Shown here: in pieces, positions 19,720 through 29,502 of the stretch | Layout: every line of letters starts with the position of its first letter | How positions within the stretch are numbered: the first letter of the stretch is position 1 | Assembly: GCA_001839685.1 (NCBI GenBank) | Contig: MLAK01000815.1 | Location: forward strand, 186,001-250,000 | Reading direction: 5' to 3' | Origin: Tritrichomonas foetus | Taxonomy: Eukaryota; Parabasalia; Tritrichomonadida; Tritrichomonadidae | Length of the DNA: 64,000 bases | Position numbers and translations under genes: made by a program | The notes under the pieces: model-generated | The model's database searches: none | The model's input: only the letters and a program-made list of their open reading frames with translations | Told to the model about the DNA's origin: nothing

Positions 19720-22700
19720 ATGACTGAAGCGTCGGTTGTTCATACAGCCAACGTCAAAGAATTGGATATTGGTGATATCTTTGCTTCAAACTTTCTCTTT
19801 CTAGAGAATATTGCCCACACCTCTCTGCCTCTCAAACTAATTTATCTTCAAACATTAATTTATAGCCTTCAAATTATATTTCAATGGGCTGGAAGTACTC
19901 GTAATATCACAGAAATTCATGAAAATGAAATAATTAATGTTTTTGATAATTTGAATTTCATAGAAAAAGTCTTATCATATATTTTTGGTGCTCTCTACAT
20001 CACAGATCCTGTTACAGCAGGTGGAAGAATTGGTACAATAAATTTAAGTATTTTTGGTTGGATACTTTCGGGAATTGCTCTAATTCCATCCCTTTTAAGT
20101 TGTGCTATATTTTTACTGTTCAAATTGTATTCATTTCAAAGCAAAATGGCTTATTTTTCCATCAATATAATGATTTCTATTATCTATCCCATTCTTATTC
20201 TTCCACTTTCTTACCATATCACAATCACCATTAATGAAATTATTCAAGGCTCAAATTTTTCTCCAATAGGTCAAGCATTCAATCATTCACGCAAAGTTTC
20301 AACAATTTTTCTTCTTGCATGTGAAATACTTTCCTATATTATATCTATTTTGGAAACTATGATGGGAAGATTAATTATGGGAAATACTCCATTCTCTTTC
20401 TATTTTTTATTTCAGAATTACAACTTTGGACTAATTCAATCAATTTTATATATTCCTTCTATCTTTACATATTTCAAATTCATTTTTTCATTTTATCCTA
20501 ATTACACCATGTATATAATTTATGTATTGGAAATTATTTATTATGCTATATATTTAAATATTTTTCTTTATTCACCACCAGCCTCAAATTTTAAATATTC
20601 AGCTGTTTCAAGTATTTGCTGTACAAATATTTTGATGCTAATTTCTTACATTGTAATGAGATGTCTCAAACGAAAAGATGAATATGTTCATTTAGCCTTT
20701 GTTATTCTTTTCTTTGTATTATGTATTGTTTTCTATATTATTTATCAGCTTCAAGTAAAAAAGGCAGTGAAAATCTTAGCTTATGATTCCAAACTAAATG
20801 TTGTCAATCTGCCATTGCAAGATAGAATCCGCAAACAAAATATTGGAAATATGTATGAAATTATTGAACGTTTTGATAAAATTTTTGCATTGAAAAATGA
20901 TTCCAAAAATCCATCCAGTGAAAATGGGAGACAAAATTTTCCTTGTAATGAATTCAGTGATGGAAATCTCGGAAATATTTTTTTGTCGAAAAGTATGATG
21001 TCTTTTAATAGCAGTATAACAAGTTTTACTAATGAGAGCATATATGGAAATATATTGATGAATCCACATAAAGCTTTTTGGTTTCTGTTGGTAGGAATCC
21101 AAAATGCTTGTGATTTAGTTGTTGACGGAACATTCCAAAAATATATATATAATATGGAAAATTTTGATATAGATCTTGCAAGATTAATTGCATTATGTTC
21201 AGCAGGATTCATTGAAGAAAGGAAATTTATGATACAAATGATTCATTATATAATAGCTAATTCACAAAATCCATCTTTTGCTGATAAATTTTTGATTTTT
21301 CAAATGAGAAGATTAATTGCATCACGGCAAACCTCAATTACTGATAATGTTGATGTAGGTTTAAATCTTGCAATCTTTGATTCAAGGCAAATCGAACTCG
21401 GAATGATGAGATTTTGGCTGCAGCCCAAGCTATCAGTCGCACATTTATACCATGTATCAAAAATGGTTCAAAAGGGGAAAAGAATGTGGAGAAATATTTC
21501 AAGTACAACACCAAACATGATTAAAGTTTTGGAAGAAGAGCTTCGGTTTACAATTGAGTGTGAATGCGACTTCCAAAATTCCATTTATAAAAAAAGACGA
21601 ATTGATTTTCTTGATAATGGACTGTTAATGTCAAAAGATCAAGGATTTTATGCCATGGCCAATATGTTTCCAATCTATGTAAAAAAACACATATTAAGAT
21701 ATGATGGATTATTCACTATATCTACATCAACAAATGAGAAGGGTGTTATTTATTTTATGAGTAAAGCACGTATTGGAAGTGAATCAACATCCAATGATAT
21801 ATTTTCTTCTGATTTAGATAATTCAGAAAATATCGAAATTGCCAAAAAACTATTTCATAATCCCAAAACACGACTGGCCATTTTTTCTGCGACAAATGGA
21901 ATGAATCCTAAAATGGCAAGTTACATGATTATTTACAATATTATCTGGACTCTTATCATGGTCATTGTTTTTTGGTTTCTTGCAGCTTTTTTATATCCTT
22001 ATTTTAACAATAACATTGATGATAATACATTATTAGATTCTCTTCGATTATCACGATCTGCAAATTCGATTGGAAACATGGCTTTATTATTAAGATACTT
22101 TTTGAAGGATGATGCCATTAAATTTTGGGAAACAGCCAATAAATATGATCAAAGATATTGGACTGAAGGCTTCTTTAAACTTGATCCAGAACACTTTGAT
22201 GAATCTATCACAAATTATTCACATCAATCTCTGCAATATTTCAGTGATTGTACCTATTATTTAAGACTTGTGAAAGAAAATTCTAAATACCTTAACTTAT
22301 CTGTTGTTGATAATAATTTTCGAAATCCAATAGCTACATCAACAGTCTGTTTACATGGAAGTCCAATTTCTAAAATTCCAATAACGTTTAAAGCATCAAT
22401 GGTTTTAGATATTTCCAACACTATTGCTTGTTTATATGAAGAAGATGATTATTTAACAAATAATGACTATTTTTGTTCAATTTATTCAGGATATGAAGTT
22501 TTATGTAATCTATTTTTCAATATTCGTGTAAGTATTTATGAAGCCACAATTGCGAAGAATAGAAAAATTGAATCATATTATCCCATTTTTATGATATTTT
22601 TACCGCTTTTTTATTGGGTAGTATCAGCTTCAATGACACTATTCCTTGGAATAAAGTTATATAAAGAAGTTCAAAAACTTGCGACCTTATTAATTACATC

Positions 22701-24678
22701 TTTTAGTGAGAATGATAAAAAAGAAGGCGCCAAAAAAATTTCACTTATTTCTTCAAATAGTGAAATTGAAATAGCATCATATGCATTAGATGTATCTTCT
22801 GGAAAAATATTTTTTATCCAAATTTTTTCAGTTATTTGTATTTACATCCTAGTTGCTGCACTAATCATTTTGATTTTTAATCAAGCCATGACTATGCAAA
22901 GAAATAGTGTGAATGTCAGTTATTGGGATATGTATAATACAGTTCGTATTCCATACATTGTTGAAATTTTTCAAACCACGATTTTTGCTTTTTTATTAAA
23001 TTTCAGAGATTCTAATATTAGTTCCACCCAAAATGAAGTTAATATTGCACTTGACTATATTAAACGAATTCGAGATTCCACAAATAATTTTTTAACAACA
23101 TCAGTTACAAGTGATTCTGTTGTTAATGTTGACGATGAACTCTCTTATTTTATTTTAGCTGATACATGTGAAAATAAAACTGATGAACTTGATTTTATTT
23201 CATTGAATTACTGTTCTTCAATTAATCATTTAGTAACAGTTTTCAATACAATGTATTATGATATAGTTATTCATATTCAAGATAATGTAACTGATGATTC
23301 TGATATTCAACAACTAGTTGAATTGTTTTTTGGCTCATCAATTGGTCTCATTCCAAGAATCAATAACATTTCGTCACTAATATCACGAGTTAATGATGAC
23401 TTTTTATATAATTACCAAACTAATTTGCTTGTCATGTTAGTTATTGCTTTTGCGTCAATTATAGCAATCTTTTTGATATTACAAAGTTATGTAAATACAA
23501 TGGTGCAATCATATAAAGGTGGTCTAACTTTACTTCGAAGAATTAATCCAACATCGTTGTCACAAAATGATGAATTATTGAAATTTTTAATGTTGAAAGA
23601 TGATTACAATGCGACTGGAAATGCGCACACAGTAACAAAAAGAATTGTTTATAATTCTAATGATATGATTATTTGTGTGTCTTTCGATGGTTTAATTATA
23701 GAATTTGTGAATCCTGCAGTTGTTTCCGAACTTGGTTTATCAAGTGATCAATTACTTGGTCAATTTTTCAGTGTTATTTTTGATGAGAAAAGTCGTGAAC
23801 AAGTAATACCAACAATGAATATGATAGTCAATAATGAAACTCAATCAATGATTGATGTCCCTGTTATTTGCATTGCTGGTGATACAACCTGCATTAATTT
23901 TTCATTATCAGTTTTTCGTGCGAATACTACAAGTGGGAATAATATTGGCAGTAAACATTTATTTGCAATTTTGCGGAATATGGATGAAATTGTATTTCAT
24001 CAAAAAGCAGCAGAAGAAGCTAAAAAGAAAAGTGAAACTTTATTATATCACATTTTACCGCCATCAATTGTTCGAAAATTAAATCAAGGTGAGAAGAATG
24101 TTTCAATGCTTGTTCAAACAGCTTCAATTATGTTTATAGATATTGTTAAGTTTAGTGAATTTTCAATTGCTTTGTCTCCACAACAAATTTTAGGTTCATT
24201 ATCCAGTATTTGTGATGCTTATGATAGAAGGATTGCAAGTTATCCTAAACTAAATAAAATTAAACTAATTGGTGATATTTACATGTGTGCTGGTGGATTA
24301 TTTGATGATGAGCCTGAACCAGAAAAACGCGCTTGTGAAATCATTAATTTTGGAATTGAAGCTTTGTTAACAATAAATGATCAAAATATGAAGATGAATA
24401 CCAATTTAAGCGTTCGAATTGGTGTAAATACTGGTGGTCCCATCATTGCTGGAGTTTTGGGAACAGACAAACTACAGTTTGATATAATTGGTGATCCAAT
24501 CAATGTTGCCTCACGTTTACAAAGCACAAGTCGTCCCAATCAGATTCATATTTCTGAATATACGTTTTCATTGATTACTGGGCATGGATTCACAATTCAA
24601 GAACGAAACATGACATTTTTGAAAGGAAAAGGTAATCAAAAAACATATCAAGTCATTTTCAATGAAAATGAAGAATAG
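19720..24678 (+). CDS. Giant membrane adenylyl cyclase with PAS domain (cyclase 1)
   Basis: A 1,652-residue class III cyclase that should make cAMP at a membrane. The ATG at 19720 (MTEASVV) is used; three more codons upstream begin with TTG. Residues about 40-350 are a multi-pass membrane region, 360-720 a helical soluble region, then further membrane helices near 740, 960, 1040 and 1245 that frame large loops. A PAS domain follows (about 1310-1415), a helical linker with AAEEAKKKSETLLYHILPPS, and the cyclase domain (about 1465-1650). Both metal Asp are present (D1474 in FIDIV, D1519 in LIGDIYM), as are adenine-selecting K1515 and D1588 and catalytic N1595 and R1599, at the exact mammalian adenylyl cyclase spacing. 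Catalytic activity probably needs a dimer. Its paralogue is at 34606-39639. Confidence 0.93.
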   Translation: MTEASVVHTANVKELDIGDIFASNFLFLENIAHTSLPLKLIYLQTLIYSLQIIFQWAGSTRNITEIHENEIINVFDNLNFIEKVLSYIFGALYITDPVTAGGRIGTINLSIFGWILSGIALIPSLLSCAIFLLFKLYSFQSKMAYFSINIMISIIYPILILPLSYHITITINEIIQGSNFSPIGQAFNHSRKVSTIFLLACEILSYIISILETMMGRLIMGNTPFSFYFLFQNYNFGLIQSILYIPSIFTYFKFIFSFYPNYTMYIIYVLEIIYYAIYLNIFLYSPPASNFKYSAVSSICCTNILMLISYIVMRCLKRKDEYVHLAFVILFFVLCIVFYIIYQLQVKKAVKILAYDSKLNVVNLPLQDRIRKQNIGNMYEIIERFDKIFALKNDSKNPSSENGRQNFPCNEFSDGNLGNIFLSKSMMSFNSSITSFTNESIYGNILMNPHKAFWFLLVGIQNACDLVVDGTFQKYIYNMENFDIDLARLIALCSAGFIEERKFMIQMIHYIIANSQNPSFADKFLIFQMRRLIASRQTSITDNVDVGLNLAIFDSRQIELGMMRFWLQPKLSVAHLYHVSKMVQKGKRMWRNISSTTPNMIKVLEEELRFTIECECDFQNSIYKKRRIDFLDNGLLMSKDQGFYAMANMFPIYVKKHILRYDGLFTISTSTNEKGVIYFMSKARIGSESTSNDIFSSDLDNSENIEIAKKLFHNPKTRLAIFSATNGMNPKMASYMIIYNIIWTLIMVIVFWFLAAFLYPYFNNNIDDNTLLDSLRLSRSANSIGNMALLLRYFLKDDAIKFWETANKYDQRYWTEGFFKLDPEHFDESITNYSHQSLQYFSDCTYYLRLVKENSKYLNLSVVDNNFRNPIATSTVCLHGSPISKIPITFKASMVLDISNTIACLYEEDDYLTNNDYFCSIYSGYEVLCNLFFNIRVSIYEATIAKNRKIESYYPIFMIFLPLFYWVVSASMTLFLGIKLYKEVQKLATLLITSFSENDKKEGAKKISLISSNSEIEIASYALDVSSGKIFFIQIFSVICIYILVAALIILIFNQAMTMQRNSVNVSYWDMYNTVRIPYIVEIFQTTIFAFLLNFRDSNISSTQNEVNIALDYIKRIRDSTNNFLTTSVTSDSVVNVDDELSYFILADTCENKTDELDFISLNYCSSINHLVTVFNTMYYDIVIHIQDNVTDDSDIQQLVELFFGSSIGLIPRINNISSLISRVNDDFLYNYQTNLLVMLVIAFASIIAIFLILQSYVNTMVQSYKGGLTLLRRINPTSLSQNDELLKFLMLKDDYNATGNAHTVTKRIVYNSNDMIICVSFDGLIIEFVNPAVVSELGLSSDQLLGQFFSVIFDEKSREQVIPTMNMIVNNETQSMIDVPVICIAGDTTCINFSLSVFRANTTSGNNIGSKHLFAILRNMDEIVFHQKAAEEAKKKSETLLYHILPPSIVRKLNQGEKNVSMLVQTASIMFIDIVKFSEFSIALSPQQILGSLSSICDAYDRRIASYPKLNKIKLIGDIYMCAGGLFDDEPEPEKRACEIINFGIEALLTINDQNMKMNTNLSVRIGVNTGGPIIAGVLGTDKLQFDIIGDPINVASRLQSTSRPNQIHISEYTFSLITGHGFTIQERNMTFLKGKGNQKTYQVIFNENEE

Positions 24679-25023
24679 ATTCTAGATTTAGAGATGTTTT
24701 TTTTTACTTTCTATCGCTTATTTTTGTTTGTAAATATATTTATTTAAATCTTTTTCTTTTTCATGTACCAGAACATTATTCAAAATCCAAGCAGTATAAC
24801 AAACTTTTCTTCATTTCAAACTCTTCTTCATTGCGAACTCTTCTTCATTTCAAATTCTTCTATATTTCAAATTCTTCTTCCTGCAAATAAATTGAATGGC
24901 ACATCACCAACATTGAAATTCATATGACGAATTTTCAAGTTAGGTAAAATATTTTCCATTGAGAAAAAATAGCTAAATAATATAATGCTTTTATCACTTC
25001 TTTTTAGTTAGATAAAAATAAAC
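24679..25023. other. Convergent 3' region with a tandem repeat
   Basis: About 345 bp between the ends of cyclase 1 and gcvH; holds the 17-bp tandem repeat at 24814-24881 and a pyrimidine-rich stretch. No gene. Confidence 0.6.
24814..24881. repeat. 17-bp tandem repeat, four units
   Basis: Units TTTCAAACTCTTCTTCA, TTGCGAACTCTTCTTCA, TTTCAAATTCTTCTATA and TTTCAAATTCTTCTTCC follow head to tail, with a partial unit before them. Non-coding. Confidence 0.85.
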
Positions 25024-25434
25024 TCACTCCTTGAGCTTCTGCTTGTAAGCGTCAGCATCCAGAAGTTTTCCAGTTGCTGATGGATTAGAAAGGGAGATCT
25101 TGCAAATCCATCCATCCTTCTCTGGCGACTGGTTGATGATGGCCGGGTTGTCGGCGAGGGCTGGGTTCACTTCGGTGACTTTTCCGTCCATTGGCGCGAA
25201 AATGGCTGATGTTAATTTTGTGGATTCAATGTTTCCAAGTTCATCTCCGACTTTGACATCTTTGCCAGTTGGAAAATCAGCGAAAACAACATCGCCAAGG
25301 TGATGAGCTCCATAATCAGTGATTCCAACTGTTCCAACGTTTCCCTGGATATCTATCCACTCGTGTGTTGCAGTGAAATATTTTGTGAATGATTTTGCAA
25401 ATAATGAAATTGATTTCCTCGTGAAAGATAACAT
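25024..25434 (-). CDS. gcvH: Glycine cleavage system H protein, probably hydrogenosomal
   Basis: A 136-residue lipoyl-carrier protein of glycine decarboxylase. It shuttles the aminomethyl group and electrons between the P, T and L proteins. The core is complete: HEWIDIQGNVGTVGITDYGAHHLGDVVFADFP, then the lipoyl hairpin around ESTKLTSAIFAP with Lys73 as the predicted attachment site, GKVTEVNPAL, and the C-terminal DGWICKISLS. Residues 1-20 (MLSFTRKSISLFAKSFTKYF) are basic, hydroxylated, start with Met-Leu and lack acids, which is the trichomonad hydrogenosomal presequence style. Trichomonas vaginalis is known to keep only the H and L proteins of this system in hydrogenosomes. An initiator-like TCACT lies 15 nt before the ATG. 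Confidence 0.95.
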   Translation of the reverse strand: MLSFTRKSISLFAKSFTKYFTATHEWIDIQGNVGTVGITDYGAHHLGDVVFADFPTGKDVKVGDELGNIESTKLTSAIFAPMDGKVTEVNPALADNPAIINQSPEKDGWICKISLSNPSATGKLLDADAYKQKLKE

Positions 25435-26179
25435 GAATTAAAAAAGAGTGAAATGACTTTTTAGGCGGTGAAATTCTCGGGGGTTTGGAACAAAAATTGA
25501 ATATTTTTAGCGGCAATTAGAAATAGAATATTTGAAAAGGACGATAAAAAAATGGAAAATTTATATCAACTAATAACAAAATCGTTTCATCATTTAGATT
25601 TTTGACACGAACGACCAATAACAAACGTATGACAATACCTATAACAAGATGCAAAAGATTGCGTTTGATAATCATTGTAGAATTTTGTCATTATTTTATT
25701 TGAATATGATATCAATTAAAAAATGCTTTTGGTTGAACAATACGATTATTTATATCACATATTTCATGCTTTTAAATATCAGTAATCGTTTAAGAAGTTC
25801 CTAGCAAACATGACCATTATGTGAGAAAAACATTTTTTCATCCATGTTCCAAAATTAATATTATTATATTACATAATTAATGAAGTTTTATATTTCAATA
25901 ATATAATGATTAAGTATTAATTTAATGATTTTTTATGGAGATTATGGAGATTTAAAATTGCAAATGAATTTATGCCATCATTTTATTAGTTAAAAAGTAT
26001 ACATGACAACATTCATATTCTTAACTTTATTTTCTTTTTTTCAATATGATGAAGGACAATCATAATTTTATTCAATTATTTGATCAATGGCTTAATTTGG
26101 TGAAGCAAAGAAATAGTTTTAAATAGTTTATCTTTTTCAATGAGCAAAATATATTTATTGTGATAAGATAAGTTTTTCA
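25435..26179. other. 5' region between gcvH and the split BEACH-type gene
   Basis: About 745 bp, A+T-rich, divergent. It contains the gcvH initiator (25447-25451) and the first copy of an 18-bp repeat whose second copy covers the BEACH-type gene's first ATG. Confidence 0.5.
25447..25451 (-). promoter_or_regulatory. Initiator-like element (TCACT) of gcvH
   Basis: TCACT on the minus strand with its A 15 nt before the gcvH ATG fits the trichomonad TCAYW initiator. Confidence 0.5.
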
Positions 26180-26191
26180 ATGAGCAAAATC
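26133..26191. repeat. 18-bp direct repeat overlapping a start codon
   Basis: TTTTTCAATGAGCAAAAT occurs at 26133-26150 and 26174-26191, 41 bp apart. The second copy contains the first ATG of the BEACH-type gene (26180); the first copy offers an ATG too, which is soon followed by a stop in the spacer. Confidence 0.7.
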
Positions 26192-29100
26192 TTAAATTCC
26201 TCAGAATTTGCATTTTTTTTTTCGAAGATGAATTCTGATATTCATCCTGATCTTGTTTTTGCAATCCTCAAAGCAGGCTCATCCATCAATATTCCAGAGC
26301 GAATCACACAAGACATTGATGAAATTTTAGATTCAGTTTCATTTCCGCGATACACACAGAGCGAACTAAAAGCTATTCAATTGAAAATAGAAGAAGGAAA
26401 ACAGTCCCTGTTCGATATTTTGACAGAATATTCGTTTAATTTTCCGTTTTTAAACACGCTTCTGGAAAAAATCGTCACGGTTGACAAAAACGATGAAATA
26501 TGGGATTTTTTATCTTTGGCAGTTTTGCACTCGTTTATTGCATGGAATAATCTCTTAACTTTTCAAAAATCAATGCCGCCAGTCACAAGCCTTTTGAGGG
26601 CAATGATTTTTATTCTGAAATCTTATCAAATTAACTTTTTATGCAATTCACATATGTTAACTCAAAACGAAATTTATACATCAAAATCAGCTTTATCTAA
26701 AATAAAACCAATTAAAATAATCGCAAAAAATAATCCTCGAAATAATCAACCAATTGAAATTAATTCATCACATAATTATTTAGTGAAATTAATTGTTTAT
26801 TCATTTGTTTTTGCTATTAAAATATTCATAAGTCATGCAAGTGAAGCAGAAATGTATTCAACAGCAGATGATATCATTGAATTTTCAAAAATTGTCCATT
26901 CACCAGAATTAATTCTTTTTTATTTGAATGGATTTTGGAATTTTTCGTCTTTTTTTACAAATCAAAACTTTTTCAACTTCATTTCAAATATTTCCAAAGT
27001 GTCTGCTCAATTTGAAGATGAAAATTTGCCTGATTTAATAATCAGTGAAAATGACAGCATTGATATAATTTTAGGCATTACTTCAAACAACACAAATAAT
27101 AATTCGATAAATCGTTATTTTAATGAGACTCAAACAAATTCTTTACTAATGACTTTGAGGAACTTCATTATTCAACTTGAACCATCATCATTAAATTTAA
27201 TGGCTGTAATTGCAAAACCTTTGTCTCCAGAAATTGGAAAATTGATTATACCACATATTGGAAAAACAATCGAGCCTTTAATTCTTACAAATAAACCGTT
27301 TGAACTTCCGATTCCTGATCAAACTTATGTCACTTTTACGAAATTTGAAAATTATAATATTCCTTTAGATTTTCCAGTTATCGATTCATTTCCAAACGGA
27401 TTTAATCCCAAAAATGCATGTGTTTATTTTCCTGATCCAATTTCAATTGAACATCTATTTAATGAAAATGTTTTAAATATTGTCTCTAATATCGCATTAA
27501 TTATTGGTAATAATATGAACTTTTGTGAAGCTTTAATTGATTCTTTTAATGAATCTCTCGAAATGCATAAAGAAACTCAGTTTTATGGTTCAATATATGC
27601 AATTCTAATTTTTATAGTATATCAAATTTACCGAAAATTTCCACAAATTTCGTTTCCTTCCAAAATTTGTATAAAATTATATAATGAAAAGATTTTTCAT
27701 CCAGGAATTACTGTTTTTCATGAAACTAATAATTATTCTATTATTAATACTCTCCGATCACTCGCTTTAGAACTAATTTTAAATGACAGTAAAAATGAAA
27801 ATGAAGAAACTAATTTTTATATGAAAGAAAAATCCAACAATCTGGCTAAAAGTAATGCAAATGAAATTAGTGCTAATGAAAATGAAATAGTCAATGTTGA
27901 AGAAAACGAAGAAAATAATACTTGTGCGATAAATAATATTCTTGTTGATGCTTTTTGTCCACATCCTTTACTTTTAGCTGAAGTTTTTCAAAGATTATCT
28001 GAAAATGTTTCTTTGTTTTATCATAAGATTCAAAAATATCCGCAATTAATAGATACTTTGATTCAAATTGCAATCAATTATCAAAGATTTGAATTGGAAT
28101 CTCAAATGGAATCCCTAGAATCTGTGAGAAAAGCTAGAACAAGTATTTTTATTTTGTTTTCGAGACTTTTGTCAATTCAAAAAGTTTGTTTACTGTTTTT
28201 CTCAAGGCAAATCTTTGTAATTAATTTTCTTGCATTTGCATTCGAACAGAAATTAACTCAACTTGTTTTTGGAATATATAAAACATTTTTAATTGCAGCC
28301 TCACCTGAACAAATCGAAGCAACTACACAAATTGCATTCTCAATACTCACTGTTTTAGTTTCCAAACTTGCTTACAGAAAATCAAAGGAAATTCTTTTGA
28401 CAATGCTTGAATCAATTAATGAAGCAATGATTAACCATCCCCAAATTAATCATCTCTTTGCAAATGACTGTAGTATTGTTTTTATGGCTATTCCAATGAT
28501 CTCTCAAAGTATTCAGAGAAAAAATTCAATAAATATCATTGAAGGTGTTTTTAATAATCTTGATCAAAATGAATCTAATCGTCTTCAGACTCAGAGAAGA
28601 AGGAGATTAACCAGATCGAATACTACAAATACTATTAGCTTTGATGGTGCAAAAACAAATGATATTTCCTTGTTAAATAAGAAACTCATACAAGAAATGA
28701 TTCAATTTTTTGCTTTGACTGCATCTTTTTATACCATTACTGAAGAGCAGGTTGATATTCTTATTACTACTTTATTATCATTTAAAGATCCAAATTTTGT
28801 TTTGGATTCATACAATAGATTTATTCAATTACTTGCTGGAGATTGTTTACCCTCATTAAAGCCTTGCTTTATTATTCGGCAACCACAGATTTTGAAACTT
28901 TTTATTCGAGTACTCATAGATTCCCCTAAACTGCATGAAATTTTAACATTTATTTACGAATTATGCAATTTCTCATTAATTAACATTAAAGTCTGTATAG
29001 CAAGTGAGTTAGACCTATTTTTATTAGATTTGCTTGCACGAGATAAAAATGAAGAGAAATTTTCTCATGAAACTGTTGAATTAATTTTAAATCTCTTTTC

Positions 29101-29344
29101 TATTTTAAGTATCAGACATTCATCAAATCGTGCTGTTTATGATTATATTGGACTAATTGCAATGATTAATCCAACAACTGTTTATCAACATGAGCAATTA
29201 CTAATTGATTCACTTGATTCAATTATTAATTTATCAATGAATGAGCCTGCCTCAACTTTTGCTCTTGTTCACAATAATGTTATGCGTTTTGGAATTGATC
29301 CTAAATTCATTGGGAAAAAAGATTTACTTTTGTTTGTTGGCTAA
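26180..29344 (+). CDS. BEACH-type giant protein, N-terminal part (helical repeats), before frame break
   Basis: 1,054 residues of the first half of a BEACH-family scaffold protein; the rest continues in another frame from about 29326. The block is almost wholly alpha-helical, as in the armadillo/HEAT-like N-terminus of LRBA, neurobeachin and amoebal Lvs proteins, which act in vesicle and lysosome membrane traffic. The first ATG is at 26180 (MSKILNSSEF) in a duplicated 18-bp sequence; Met17 at 26228 (MNSDIHPDLVF) is a good alternative start. The opening, with FPRYTQSELKAIQLKIEEGK, resembles LPTIDKFQLISLKLKQGK in the paralogue at 53194-60075. The frame ends KKDLLLFVG at TAA 29342-29344, exactly where the ConA-like domain should start. 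Confidence 0.8.
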   Translation: MSKILNSSEFAFFFSKMNSDIHPDLVFAILKAGSSINIPERITQDIDEILDSVSFPRYTQSELKAIQLKIEEGKQSLFDILTEYSFNFPFLNTLLEKIVTVDKNDEIWDFLSLAVLHSFIAWNNLLTFQKSMPPVTSLLRAMIFILKSYQINFLCNSHMLTQNEIYTSKSALSKIKPIKIIAKNNPRNNQPIEINSSHNYLVKLIVYSFVFAIKIFISHASEAEMYSTADDIIEFSKIVHSPELILFYLNGFWNFSSFFTNQNFFNFISNISKVSAQFEDENLPDLIISENDSIDIILGITSNNTNNNSINRYFNETQTNSLLMTLRNFIIQLEPSSLNLMAVIAKPLSPEIGKLIIPHIGKTIEPLILTNKPFELPIPDQTYVTFTKFENYNIPLDFPVIDSFPNGFNPKNACVYFPDPISIEHLFNENVLNIVSNIALIIGNNMNFCEALIDSFNESLEMHKETQFYGSIYAILIFIVYQIYRKFPQISFPSKICIKLYNEKIFHPGITVFHETNNYSIINTLRSLALELILNDSKNENEETNFYMKEKSNNLAKSNANEISANENEIVNVEENEENNTCAINNILVDAFCPHPLLLAEVFQRLSENVSLFYHKIQKYPQLIDTLIQIAINYQRFELESQMESLESVRKARTSIFILFSRLLSIQKVCLLFFSRQIFVINFLAFAFEQKLTQLVFGIYKTFLIAASPEQIEATTQIAFSILTVLVSKLAYRKSKEILLTMLESINEAMINHPQINHLFANDCSIVFMAIPMISQSIQRKNSINIIEGVFNNLDQNESNRLQTQRRRRLTRSNTTNTISFDGAKTNDISLLNKKLIQEMIQFFALTASFYTITEEQVDILITTLLSFKDPNFVLDSYNRFIQLLAGDCLPSLKPCFIIRQPQILKLFIRVLIDSPKLHEILTFIYELCNFSLINIKVCIASELDLFLLDLLARDKNEEKFSHETVELILNLFSILSIRHSSNRAVYDYIGLIAMINPTTVYQHEQLLIDSLDSIINLSMNEPASTFALVHNNVMRFGIDPKFIGKKDLLLFVG

Positions 29345-29502
29345 ATATTGAAGAAAAGGTAAAAGATTATGAGCCAGATATTTTCAAGCTTTCATTTGCC
29401 GACGGGTCCTATTTTCGATTATCGATTCAACATACTGTTCTTATAGCTACACAAGAAGATAATGAAATTGATTCTTCTGGAAAAATTGGTGAAATTTTAG
29501 AT

